22,365 bases of DNA from a virus: the IMG/VR virus record IMGVR_UViG_3300034102_000353, positions 1 to 22,365 of that record. The stretch is one strand, 5' to 3'. Each line of letters begins with the position of its first letter. The stretch's first letter is position 1. The notes below the pieces were generated by a model. The model was given only the letters and a program-made list of their open reading frames with translations. It was not told the origin of the DNA and made no database searches. Both the position numbers and the translations under genes were made by a program. This document shows, one piece after another, positions 1 to 6,540 of this stretch.

Positions 1-10
1 CATCAGACAT
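1..10 (-). CDS. Start of a leftward gene, truncated by the window edge
   Basis: On the minus strand an ATG at 10-8 opens a reading frame that begins Met-Ser-Asp and leaves the window after ten bases. The start is supported by a purine-rich ribosome binding site, AAGGAAG on the minus strand, eight bases upstream, and by a sigma70-like promoter further back. An alternative in-frame choice cannot be tested because the body of the gene is missing. The product is unknown. The gene is divergent from the packaging operon, so the first 588 bases are a two-way control region. Confidence 0.5.
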
Positions 11-44
11 AGTGTTCACTTCCTTTCCGTAGTTAGTATTTCCA

Positions 45-74
45 ACTACACTTCCTACACGGCATGGCTGTCAA
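45..74 (-). promoter_or_regulatory. Sigma70-like promoter for the leftward gene
   Basis: Read on the minus strand, a perfect -35 hexamer TTGACA (74-69) is followed after 18 bases by TGTAGT (50-45), a four-of-six match to the -10 consensus. Transcription would start near 38, giving a leader of roughly 28 bases that carries the AAGGAAG ribosome binding site of the gene starting at 10. The -35 element lies inside the 5' arm of a long hairpin (62-106), so the two features may influence each other. This is pattern matching only. Confidence 0.4.
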
Positions 75-106
75 GCCCAGTCTTTTCATGGGCTTGATTG
101 CCGTGC
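62..106 (+). other. Long imperfect hairpin (possible terminator, operator or structured RNA)
   Basis: Arms GCATGGCTGTCAAGCCCA (62-79) and TGGGCTTGATTGCCGTGC (89-106) pair over 18 positions around a nine-base loop (80-88). In a plus-strand RNA 17 of 18 positions pair, two of them as G-U wobbles. In a minus-strand RNA the two wobbles become A-C mismatches, giving three mismatches in all. The structure therefore favours a rightward transcript. The bases after it (TAGTTCTAGCCTTT) form only a weak U-tract, so a classical terminator is possible but not convincing. It overlaps the leftward -35 box. Confidence 0.5.
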
Positions 107-140
107 TAGTTCTAGCCTTTCAGTATGGTAGTCAGGCTAG

Positions 141-166
141 CCAGTTAGGATTTTATTATTAACTGG
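141..166. repeat. Inverted repeat CCAGTTA / TAACTGG
   Basis: A perfect 7-bp inverted repeat (141-147 and 160-166) flanks a 12-base AT-rich loop. Its left arm covers the stop codon of the small leftward ORF at 145-303, so it could serve as a transcript end for that ORF or as a protein-binding palindrome. It has no following T-run in either direction. Confidence 0.35.
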
Positions 167-303
167 GGCGCGGAATGTTTGTTGCTATGGAGCGCCGAGA
201 TAGTCTTTCTGCCAGCACACCCTGTATCAGTACAGAACTGAGCGGCAGCAGACAGGCTGTGGGTCTCAATGACCCCAGACTGTTTAATCTTTTCAGGAAG
301 CAT
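145..303 (-). CDS. Doubtful small leftward ORF, possible HTH-like peptide
   Basis: An ATG on the minus strand at 303 opens 52 codons; a TTG at 336 would give 63. The peptide has a mildly basic, alanine-containing middle (SLSAAAQFCTDTGC, then RKTISALHSNK) that vaguely recalls the short helix-turn-helix of NUMOD1-type domains, but I cannot make a firm match. No clear Shine-Dalgarno sequence precedes either start. A TATATA element lies 11 bases before the ATG, which could fit a leaderless or short-leader transcript. It has the same orientation as the gene starting at 10 and could belong to that leftward unit. It may equally be non-coding. Confidence 0.25.
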   Translation of the reverse strand: MLPEKIKQSGVIETHSLSAAAQFCTDTGCAGRKTISALHSNKHSAPQLIIKS

Positions 304-549
304 AGTAGTATCTCTATATAAATCTTTTCTGTACAACAGGATGCCTATGCCCCTATACTGCTAATACTGGCTCTGAGCAGGGCTTTTACTATTGTGATGT
401 AAATCACCTGCCCAAAAGCGTTCGGAATAGGCTGTTGAACGGATTAATATATAGTAGAGGCAATTTATTGCCGATACTATAGCAAGGGCTTCAGGCCCTT
501 GCGTACAGACTGTATCTACTGTCTGTTACAAACTGACTGAACAGGCTGT
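252..549 (+). repeat. Three dispersed copies of the 9-mer A(C/T)AGGCTGT
   Basis: ACAGGCTGT occurs at 252-260 and 541-549 and ATAGGCTGT at 427-435, all in the same orientation within 300 bases upstream of the terminase gene. CAGACTGT also occurs twice (276-283 and 506-513). Iterated short direct repeats next to a terminase gene could be packaging-initiation (pac) or regulator sites. Chance is not excluded. Confidence 0.3.
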
Positions 550-588
550 TTGTAGTCGGGTAAATACTGCCCGCAGAATGGGACAGCA
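304..588. other. Non-coding control region upstream of the terminase operon
   Basis: No convincing gene or tRNA is seen here. It contains a CRP/GlxR-like palindrome (393-408) and AT-rich -10-like words (TATACT at 354-359, TATAGT at 450-455), but none has a matching -35 at the right distance, so I do not call a rightward promoter. Closer to the terminase start is a string of small stem-loops: GCAAGGGC/GCCCTTGC (482-489 and 495-502), ACAGAC/GTCTGT (505-510 and 521-526), ACAAAC/GTTTGT (528-533 and 548-553) and CGGG/CCCG (557-560 and 570-573). The rightward late promoter should lie here or outside the window. Confidence 0.5.
393..408. promoter_or_regulatory. CRP/GlxR-like binding site
   Basis: The sequence TGTGATGTAAATCACC matches the TGTGANNTANNTCACA consensus known for actinobacterial CRP-family regulators (GlxR/Crp) at every fixed position except the last. 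It sits about 180 bases upstream of the terminase start, inside the non-coding control region. A host cAMP-receptor-type regulator could bind here and tie phage transcription to host carbon status. This rests on consensus similarity alone. Confidence 0.4.
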
Positions 589-2478
589 ATGACATTTAGC
601 AAGAGTAATAACCCCCGCACGGAAAAGACTGCGGAGGCAAAGGCAAAGATTCTAGCCCTAGTAGCAGAGGGCATGGGTGCCCCTAGGGCTATGACCCAGA
701 TTGGCTATAAGGAAGATACCCTAAGAATCTGGCTATCACGGGATAAAAAATTTGCCCGTGATTTGGAAGATGCCAAGGCTGATGCCAAAAATAAGTCCAC
801 CATCTCCCTTGGAGTGGCAAAGGACGAGATTTCCTTTTCCCAGTTCTCAGAGGTATTTTTGGGGCAGAAGGTCTTTGAACACCATCAAGACTGGATTGAC
901 CTATTGGAGGGGCAAGACCCCTCTTGGCTCCACGACTCTATGATTTATGAGCCTGGCGACCAGAACCGATTATTAGTTAACGTACCACCAGAGCACGCTA
1001 AATCAACTGTAGTGACCGTTAACTATTCGACTTATCGTATCGCCCTCAATCCCAATGTGCGTATCATTGTGGTCAGTAAGACCCTTAACAAAGCGCGAGA
1101 GTTCGTGTATGCGATTAAGCAAAGGCTATCCCACCCACGTTGGCTGAAGTTACAAACAGCCTATGGCCCAGAGGGCGGTTGGAAGCAAGATGCCGATACC
1201 TGGAAGGTAGACACAGTTTACCTTGGGGGCGATGCGAGAGATTCATCCGAGAAGGACCCAACTATCCAAGCACTTGGTATGGGTGGTCAGATTTACGGAG
1301 CACGTGCTGACCTAATTATCTTGGACGACTGTATTACAACTGCTAACGCCCATGAGTGGGACAAGCAAATTAACTGGTTACAAAAAGAAGTTATTACCCG
1401 TTTGGGTAAGAACGGCAAGTTGTTGATTGTAGGGACGCGAATTGCGGCGAATGATTTTTATAAAGAACTTCGTAATCCGAAGCATTGGTCTAACGGTAAG
1501 TGCCCATTTACTTACATGGCTATGCCTGCGGTTTTGGAGTTTGGGGAGAACCCAGAAGAATGGGTAACTCTTTGGCCTAAGTCTGACCATCCGTGGGATG
1601 GAGATGAGGACGAACTACCCGATGAGCAAGGGCTATTTCCCAAATGGGATGGTCCATCATTATTTAAGCGCCGTGGCGAAGTAACTCCCAGCACTTGGGC
1701 TTTGGTCTATCAGCAGGAGGATGTCGAAGAAGATTCCATCTTCCCACCCGCACTGGTTCAGTCGTGTGTAAAAGGAATGAGAAAGCGCGGTCAATTAAAA
1801 CCAGGCGCGGTGGGACATCCGACACAGGTTGAAGGTTATACAGTTGTTGGTTTTGACCCTGCTATGGGCAGAGGACATGCTGCATTTGTAGCGATGACCT
1901 ATAACCGAGCAGATGGAAAGATGTATGTGCTGGACTGTGAGAACATGTCTGAGCCTACGCCTCAAAAGATTCGTGCGATGATTGAAGAGTTTACTCTTAA
2001 GTATCGTCCTAACGAGTTTCGCGTGGAGATTAACGCTCACCAAAAAGCCTATGAACTTGATAGTGATTTGCGTGATTGGCTATCTCAACACGGCACAAGC
2101 CTAAAGCCTCACTTTACGGCAAAGAATAAATGGGATACCTCTCACGGTGTTGCATCTATGTCAACGATGTTGGGCACTATGCACGATGGAGTATTCCAAA
2201 AAAACAACTTAATTGAATTTCCTTCCTCAGATGGTTCAGAGGGAGTGAAGGCTTTAATCCAACAACTCATAACATGGAAGCCCGAAACAAAGGGTAAGAC
2301 CGACTGTGTAATGGCTATGTGGTTTGCATTTTTGCGACTGCGTGAGTTGATGCAACAAAGCACGGTTATCGCACGTTACTCAGAAAATCGCTGGGCTACC
2401 CGTGCTCAACTATCAAAACGCGGAACAGTAAACCTAGACCTTGCCCTGCAAGAACAGTGGCAAGAACAATACGGATAA
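589..2478 (+). CDS. terL: Terminase large subunit with an N-terminal helix-turn-helix domain
   Basis: This 629-residue protein is the DNA-packaging motor: an ATPase that pumps DNA into the prohead through the portal and a nuclease that cuts the concatemer. The ATPase half shows a Walker A-like loop VPPEHAKST (132-140), Walker B LIILDD (242-247) and a coupling motif GTR (282-284). The RNase H-like nuclease half carries acidic residues at D423 (GFDPAMG), E480 (FRVEINAH) and D572 (TDCVMAMW). Residues about 16-60 look like a helix-turn-helix of the kind seen in small terminase subunits (AMTQIGYKEDTLRIWLSRD). No upstream start is possible because an in-frame stop lies at 553-555. The Shine-Dalgarno sequence is weak. 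The function is near certain; the small-subunit role of the N-terminus is inferred. Confidence 0.96.
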   Translation: MTFSKSNNPRTEKTAEAKAKILALVAEGMGAPRAMTQIGYKEDTLRIWLSRDKKFARDLEDAKADAKNKSTISLGVAKDEISFSQFSEVFLGQKVFEHHQDWIDLLEGQDPSWLHDSMIYEPGDQNRLLVNVPPEHAKSTVVTVNYSTYRIALNPNVRIIVVSKTLNKAREFVYAIKQRLSHPRWLKLQTAYGPEGGWKQDADTWKVDTVYLGGDARDSSEKDPTIQALGMGGQIYGARADLIILDDCITTANAHEWDKQINWLQKEVITRLGKNGKLLIVGTRIAANDFYKELRNPKHWSNGKCPFTYMAMPAVLEFGENPEEWVTLWPKSDHPWDGDEDELPDEQGLFPKWDGPSLFKRRGEVTPSTWALVYQQEDVEEDSIFPPALVQSCVKGMRKRGQLKPGAVGHPTQVEGYTVVGFDPAMGRGHAAFVAMTYNRADGKMYVLDCENMSEPTPQKIRAMIEEFTLKYRPNEFRVEINAHQKAYELDSDLRDWLSQHGTSLKPHFTAKNKWDTSHGVASMSTMLGTMHDGVFQKNNLIEFPSSDGSEGVKALIQQLITWKPETKGKTDCVMAMWFAFLRLRELMQQSTVIARYSENRWATRAQLSKRGTVNLDLALQEQWQEQYG

Positions 2479-2488
2479 GGAAAATAAA

Positions 2489-2860
2489 ATGCCATTAGGA
2501 AAGATTGTATCAAAGGTAGCAAAGAAGGCAGCAGCAAAGAAGGCTACATCAGCAAACGCACGCGGACTAAAAGCAGCACAAGGACCATCAAAGGCTCCTA
2601 AGGGATATGTCCCAGATACTGTTGGTCGTGAAGCAGTTAAGAAGTACCAGAGTGATTATGGTCTTTACAGCAGAGTAGCAGGAGAATATGTTAAGTTAAC
2701 TCCTAAAGAAGCAGCAAAGTATGTAGATGCAGCACGTAGGTCTAGTCAAAATGTTGGTAGCCGTGCAGTTCCTGAAATGCCTAAAAATGTTATTTCAAAG
2801 TCAGGCAAGAAGGCTAACACTCCAAAGTTGATAAAAAAAGCCGCTAAGAAGGCTAAGTAA
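2489..2860 (+). CDS. Basic Lys/Ala-rich protein, histone H1-like ends
   Basis: A 123-residue protein, start chosen at ATG 2489 because AAGGAAAA precedes it; an in-frame ATG at 2441 lies inside the terminase gene with no site. The N-terminus (about 1-30) and C-terminus (about 105-123) consist of Lys/Ala repeats such as KKAAAKKATSA and KLIKKAAKKAK, typical of H1-like DNA-binding tails. Between them is a less biased segment (about 35-85, GYVPDTVGREAVKKYQ, LTPKEAAKYVDAAR) that could fold. It is the first of five consecutive basic genes between terminase and portal. Function is unknown; DNA condensation or a virion component is my inference. Confidence 0.8.
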   Translation: MPLGKIVSKVAKKAAAKKATSANARGLKAAQGPSKAPKGYVPDTVGREAVKKYQSDYGLYSRVAGEYVKLTPKEAAKYVDAARRSSQNVGSRAVPEMPKNVISKSGKKANTPKLIKKAAKKAK

Positions 2861-2862
2861 TC

Positions 2863-3120
2863 GTGGCATCTAAGAAGAACATGCCAGCAATGCGCCGAGT
2901 AAGGACTGGTGCAACACCAGTACCTATGCCAAGACGCACTATACCTCGCGCACCTGGAAGTGCAATACCAGTTCCTATGCCTACGCGTGAGCCAAACTAT
3001 GGCAAGTTAAGACCAGCAGCGCCACGTAGAGCACCATCTGGTCCTAAGAAGTCTGGAACTTCAGGACCTGCAATGCCATCAAGAACAAAGCGTTCACCTG
3101 CAAGACGAAAGATGATTTAA
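2863..3120 (+). CDS. Small Pro/Arg/Lys-rich basic protein
   Basis: An 85-residue ORF starting with GTG two bases after the previous stop. It is low in complexity, rich in Pro, Arg, Lys, Met and Ala, with a repeated 'PVPMP' phrase (TPVPMPRRTIPRAPGSAIPVPMPTRE) and a basic end (RTKRSPARRKMI). It is probably largely disordered. Its position in a run of basic genes and its clean spacing support it as a real gene, but I recognise no family. Protamine-like nucleic-acid binding is possible but unproven. Confidence 0.7.
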   Translation: MASKKNMPAMRRVRTGATPVPMPRRTIPRAPGSAIPVPMPTREPNYGKLRPAAPRRAPSGPKKSGTSGPAMPSRTKRSPARRKMI

Positions 3121-3123
3121 CAA

Positions 3124-3708
3124 ATGCCAAACCCAATCAAGGTCATTAAAGGCGCAACTAAGGTTGTTAAGAAAGTCACTGGTTCACGTGCTGCTAAGGA
3201 TAAGAAGATTGTTTCTACATCTCCATTCCTAAAAGAAACACCTAACATGACAATCAAGCAAGCAAAGCGAATGAAGCAAGGAACTAAAAGTCTTGCTAAA
3301 ACAACAAAAAAAATTGCTAAACAAAGCGCCAAAAAGAAATCCTATGGCTCAACAACTGTTGGAGAGTCAAACGCTTTCAAAATAAAAATGGGTCTTGATA
3401 AAGGGTTTGGTGGCGTAGACGTACCAGGTATGCCAGGATTAAGTACGCCAGCATTAGGTGGATTACGCAAGGGTGTTCCAGATAATATGACCCTTAATCA
3501 ATTAGATAAGTTAGATGCAATTCGCAATGCTGAGAAAGCAAAGGCTTATGCTGCTGCTTATCGTACAGCAAAGCGTGAAGTAAAAAGTTTTAAGAAGGCA
3601 ACACAGTCTAAGACAACAAGAGTTGTTAAGAAGACTGCAGCAGGTGCTGCTGTTGGTGGCGGAGCAGGTGCAGCGTATGCTGCATCTAAAAAGAAGAAGG
3701 GCAAGTAA
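3124..3708 (+). CDS. Basic protein with H1-like repeats and a C-terminal glycine-rich hydrophobic segment
   Basis: A 194-residue protein beginning three bases after the preceding stop codon. Lys/Ala/Thr-rich stretches occupy residues about 6-30 and 45-80 (KSLAKTTKKIAKQSAKKK). A central segment rich in Gly, Pro and Leu (about 95-125) follows, then an alanine-rich helix (KAKAYAAAYRTAKREVKSFKK). The C-terminus has a small-residue hydrophobic stretch (AAGAAVGGGAGAAYAA) flanked by lysines, resembling a glycine-zipper membrane segment. An A8 tract at 3306-3313 falls in lysine codons. Function is unknown; DNA binding or membrane interaction during entry are both conceivable. Confidence 0.75.
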   Translation: MPNPIKVIKGATKVVKKVTGSRAAKDKKIVSTSPFLKETPNMTIKQAKRMKQGTKSLAKTTKKIAKQSAKKKSYGSTTVGESNAFKIKMGLDKGFGGVDVPGMPGLSTPALGGLRKGVPDNMTLNQLDKLDAIRNAEKAKAYAAAYRTAKREVKSFKKATQSKTTRVVKKTAAGAAVGGGAGAAYAASKKKKGK

Positions 3709-4076
3709 TGGCATACTCACAAAACAATATTGGCTGGAATCAAGTTAATAAAAAGGTAACTAAAGCCACACGTAAAATTGCTAAAACAGTAGATGAATAT
3801 GTAATGCCAAAATCTGCAACCGATGTTGCTATGTTTTTGTTCCCTTATGGAAAAGTTGCAAAGGGTGTTGTTAAGGGCGCAAAGAAAGTTATCAAGCCTG
3901 CTGCAAAAGTTAAGAAGGTTGTTCCTACTAAGTCTCCTGCAAAAACTGCAAAGAAACTGGTAAAGAACATAAAGAAAACTAAGCCGTTGGAAGATGTTCC
4001 AACAGGTGTATCTAATCGTTATCAAGCCACTCTTCAAAGATTAGCAGCAGAAGAAGCAAAGAAAAAGAAGAAGTAA
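3708..4076 (+). CDS. Lysine-rich H1-like protein
   Basis: A 122-residue protein with 28 lysines by count, starting in a TAATG overlap with the previous gene. After a short polar N-terminus it has a hydrophobic patch (DVAMFLFPYGKVAKGVV) followed by repeated KK and P/A-K units (about 50-95), and ends in five lysines. The composition resembles bacterial H1-like proteins and phage basic virion proteins. No enzyme motif is visible. It forms part of the five-gene basic island between terminase and portal. Confidence 0.75.
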   Translation: MAYSQNNIGWNQVNKKVTKATRKIAKTVDEYVMPKSATDVAMFLFPYGKVAKGVVKGAKKVIKPAAKVKKVVPTKSPAKTAKKLVKNIKKTKPLEDVPTGVSNRYQATLQRLAAEEAKKKKK

Positions 4077-4085
4077 GGAGTAGGG

Positions 4086-4790
4086 ATGCCAGCACCGCTA
4101 GCAAAAGCAGTAGTAGAAGCAATACGCCGTGCTGCCCTATCCAACGCAGCAAAGAGGCGTGTTATGCAAGCAGCCTCTGCTAAGGTTTCTCAAAGAGAAA
4201 TCAGAGAACTTATTAGAACTGAAATGCAAACAGGTGCACCTAAACTTGGTCGTGCTAGTCGCAGACCAGATGTAGCAAATCCACCTAAGCGTGTAGTAGA
4301 ACGCAGAGGTAGTACTGGTGTTAAACAACCAAAAGCAGACCCTGCTAAAGATATTTATAATCTTTATAGAAAAAAGCCTGACACAAAGACTGTAACTAAA
4401 TCAATGCAAAAGGACCGTGTTACTCCAGCAGATGTAAGAGCCAAGCGTGCTGCTCAAAAAAGAGAACGCATTAAAACAGGCACTAGACCATCACGAGTAT
4501 CTAAGCCAAAGAAAAAGACAGGTTTAACTGAAGAATTAAAAGCGCGTCAAAGAGCACTAGCAATTGCATCAAGAGTACGCCCTGACAAAGAACAACCAAT
4601 TGATGTTCGTAATCTTGTACCTAATCCAGAACGTGCACCTAAGAGTGAACTTGCTGCGTTTAGTCAATTAAGTAAATCAGAATTAAAGAATTACACTCGT
4701 GTTGACGCACGTATTGCAGAAGCCATTAAGGCTATTAAAAAGGCAGAGAAAACAGCCAAGAAAAAATCATCTCCAAAAAGGACTAAGTAA
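4086..4790 (+). CDS. Basic Arg/Lys-rich protein upstream of portal
   Basis: A 234-residue protein preceded by a full Shine-Dalgarno sequence (AAGGAG, 4076-4081) and thus probably well translated. The N-terminal 45 residues form a likely basic amphipathic helix (ALSNAAKRRVMQAASAKVSQ, then a more acidic REIRELIRTEM). The middle (about 55-150) is a disordered-looking Lys/Arg/Pro stretch, and the end is a KKAEKTAKKKSSPKRTK tail. It overlaps the portal gene by one base, so expression is probably coupled to it. I do not recognise the family. Virion DNA binding or a packaging accessory role would fit the location. Confidence 0.75.
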   Translation: MPAPLAKAVVEAIRRAALSNAAKRRVMQAASAKVSQREIRELIRTEMQTGAPKLGRASRRPDVANPPKRVVERRGSTGVKQPKADPAKDIYNLYRKKPDTKTVTKSMQKDRVTPADVRAKRAAQKRERIKTGTRPSRVSKPKKKTGLTEELKARQRALAIASRVRPDKEQPIDVRNLVPNPERAPKSELAAFSQLSKSELKNYTRVDARIAEAIKAIKKAEKTAKKKSSPKRTK

Positions 4791-6526
4791 TGCTAACTGA
4801 TAAGCAAATTTTTGCACGTGTTGCGTCTTTGAAAGACCGCAGCCGTGACCGCGATGGTCGTCACCAAGATGTATTGCTAGTCCGTCAAGGACAAATTTCT
4901 AGTGTATATCCTGATTTTTTTCCTGAAGGTGTAGAGGCTAACGTAGTTGCTAACTTTGTTGACATTGTTGCCCGTGACCTATCAGAAGTTATGGCTCCAT
5001 TACCAGCAGTTAACTGTTCTGTAGTTAGCCAAACAAAAGACCGTGCTCGTAAAGCAGCAGATAACCGTACTCGCATTGCTGCTAACTATCTTTATAATTC
5101 CGAGTTGCAAGTACAGATGTACACAGGCGCAGACTGGTACATTACATTTGGGTTTGTTCCGTTCATTATTGAACTGGACACTGAAGCAAAGTTGCCGCGT
5201 ATTCGCGTAGAAAGTCCTATCGGGGCTTATCCTGAGTTTGACCGCTACGGACGCTGCGTTGCTTTTGCTAAGCGTTACTCTATGCCACTGGCAGAATTGG
5301 TTTCCCAATTCCCAGAGTATACTGACGCTTTACTTGGTCGTGATGGTTATGACCAAGATATGAATGCTAGATTTGATATTGTTCGTTACTACGACCAGCA
5401 TCAATCTATCATTTACGTTCCAGACCGCCAGAACCTAGTTATTTCTCGTGCCAAGAATCCTATTGGCAAGATGATGGTTGTAGTCGCAAAGCGACCAACT
5501 GTTGACCAAGAGATGCGTGGGCAGTTTGATGATGTACTTGGCATTCAGTTGCTTCGCAATAGATTCGCATTACTTGCGATGGAAGCAACAGAGAAAGCCG
5601 TACAGTCACCATTGATTGTCCCTGACGATGTGAACGAGTTTCAATTCGGTGGAGACGGAGTTATCCGTACTAAGAACCCAGCAGGTGTTCGCCGAGTTGA
5701 ACTACCAGTATCTGGCTCATTGTTTAATGAGCAAGCAGTTCTACAAAATGAATTGCGTACTGGTACACGCTATCCTGAATCACGTACTGGAAATGTTGAT
5801 GCTTCAATTATTACTGGTCAAGGCGTGCAAGCCCTTATGGGTGGATTTGATACACAGGTTAAGTCAGCGCAGGCTATCTTTGCATCTGCACTTAAGAGTG
5901 TAATTTCACTTTGTTTTGAAGTAGATGAAAAAATCTTTAACGAGCAAAAGGCTATTCGTGGTATTGATGCAGGTAGCCCATATGCAATTGAGTACCTACC
6001 ATCAAAGGATATTAAGGGAGATTATTCCGCTGATGTTCGTTATGGAATGTTGGCTGGTCTTAATCCAGCGCAAGGACTTATTTTTATGCTACAAGCCCTT
6101 GGCGGTAAATTAATCTCTAAGGATTTAGCACAACGAGAATTGCCATTTGGAGTTAACGTAACTCAGGAGCAGGAAAAGATTGAAGTTGAGGAAATGCGTA
6201 ACGCACTTATCTCATCTCTTAATGCTTCAGCACAAGCAATTCCACAACTTATTGCTAATGGCGGAGACCCAACTACAATCGTTAAGAAGATTGCAGAAGT
6301 TATCCGTATGCGCCAGAAGGGCACTCAGATTGAGGACGCAATCAATGATGTGTTCGCTCCAGAATTACCACCTGCTGGGGAAGCACCTCAGGTTGAGCAA
6401 CCGTCCCCTGCTCCCGCCGCGTCTCCAGCAGGTGGCGCTCCTCCGCAGGGATTACAAAGTTTACTTTCCAGTCTAACGATGGGTGGAACAGCAAACGCTT
6501 CGGCAAGAACCGTAACTCAAAGATAA
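4790..6526 (+). CDS. Portal protein
   Basis: A 578-residue protein that I assign as the portal, the dodecameric ring at the capsid vertex through which DNA enters and leaves. The N-terminal part (about 1-110, QGQISSVYPDFFPEG, ANVVANFVDIVARDLSEVM) and the alternating strand-helix body match the style of actinophage portals of similar length. Position directly after terminase and before scaffold and capsid genes supports this. The C-terminal tail is proline/alanine-rich (about 527-554) and probably disordered. The start is a TAATG overlap with the preceding basic gene. No catalytic motif is expected. Confidence 0.88.
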   Translation: MLTDKQIFARVASLKDRSRDRDGRHQDVLLVRQGQISSVYPDFFPEGVEANVVANFVDIVARDLSEVMAPLPAVNCSVVSQTKDRARKAADNRTRIAANYLYNSELQVQMYTGADWYITFGFVPFIIELDTEAKLPRIRVESPIGAYPEFDRYGRCVAFAKRYSMPLAELVSQFPEYTDALLGRDGYDQDMNARFDIVRYYDQHQSIIYVPDRQNLVISRAKNPIGKMMVVVAKRPTVDQEMRGQFDDVLGIQLLRNRFALLAMEATEKAVQSPLIVPDDVNEFQFGGDGVIRTKNPAGVRRVELPVSGSLFNEQAVLQNELRTGTRYPESRTGNVDASIITGQGVQALMGGFDTQVKSAQAIFASALKSVISLCFEVDEKIFNEQKAIRGIDAGSPYAIEYLPSKDIKGDYSADVRYGMLAGLNPAQGLIFMLQALGGKLISKDLAQRELPFGVNVTQEQEKIEVEEMRNALISSLNASAQAIPQLIANGGDPTTIVKKIAEVIRMRQKGTQIEDAINDVFAPELPPAGEAPQVEQPSPAPAASPAGGAPPQGLQSLLSSLTMGGTANASARTVTQR

Positions 6527-6540
6527 CTAGGTAGGGGACA

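Noticed and set aside
431-460. TTGAAC near TATAGT as a rightward promoter
   Set aside because: Only nine bases separate the two elements, far from the 16-18 needed, and no other -35 fits.
1-588. tRNA or attachment site in the control region
   Set aside because: No cloverleaf, T-loop or anticodon pattern was found on either strand, and no integrase is present in the window.
2441-2488. Longer N-terminus of the first basic protein from ATG 2441
   Set aside because: It lies inside the terminase end with no ribosome binding site, while ATG 2489 follows AAGGAAAA.
3306-3313. A8 run in lysine codons as a programmed frameshift or phase-variation site
   Set aside because: The zero frame continues to a normal stop with sensible composition, and no downstream stimulatory structure or extended alternative frame product was evident.
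3717-4037. Antisense ORF opposite the lysine-rich gene, with many Cys, Phe and Leu
   Set aside because: Lysine codons on one strand give Phe and Leu codons on the other; the plus gene has a TAATG junction and the neighbours' composition.
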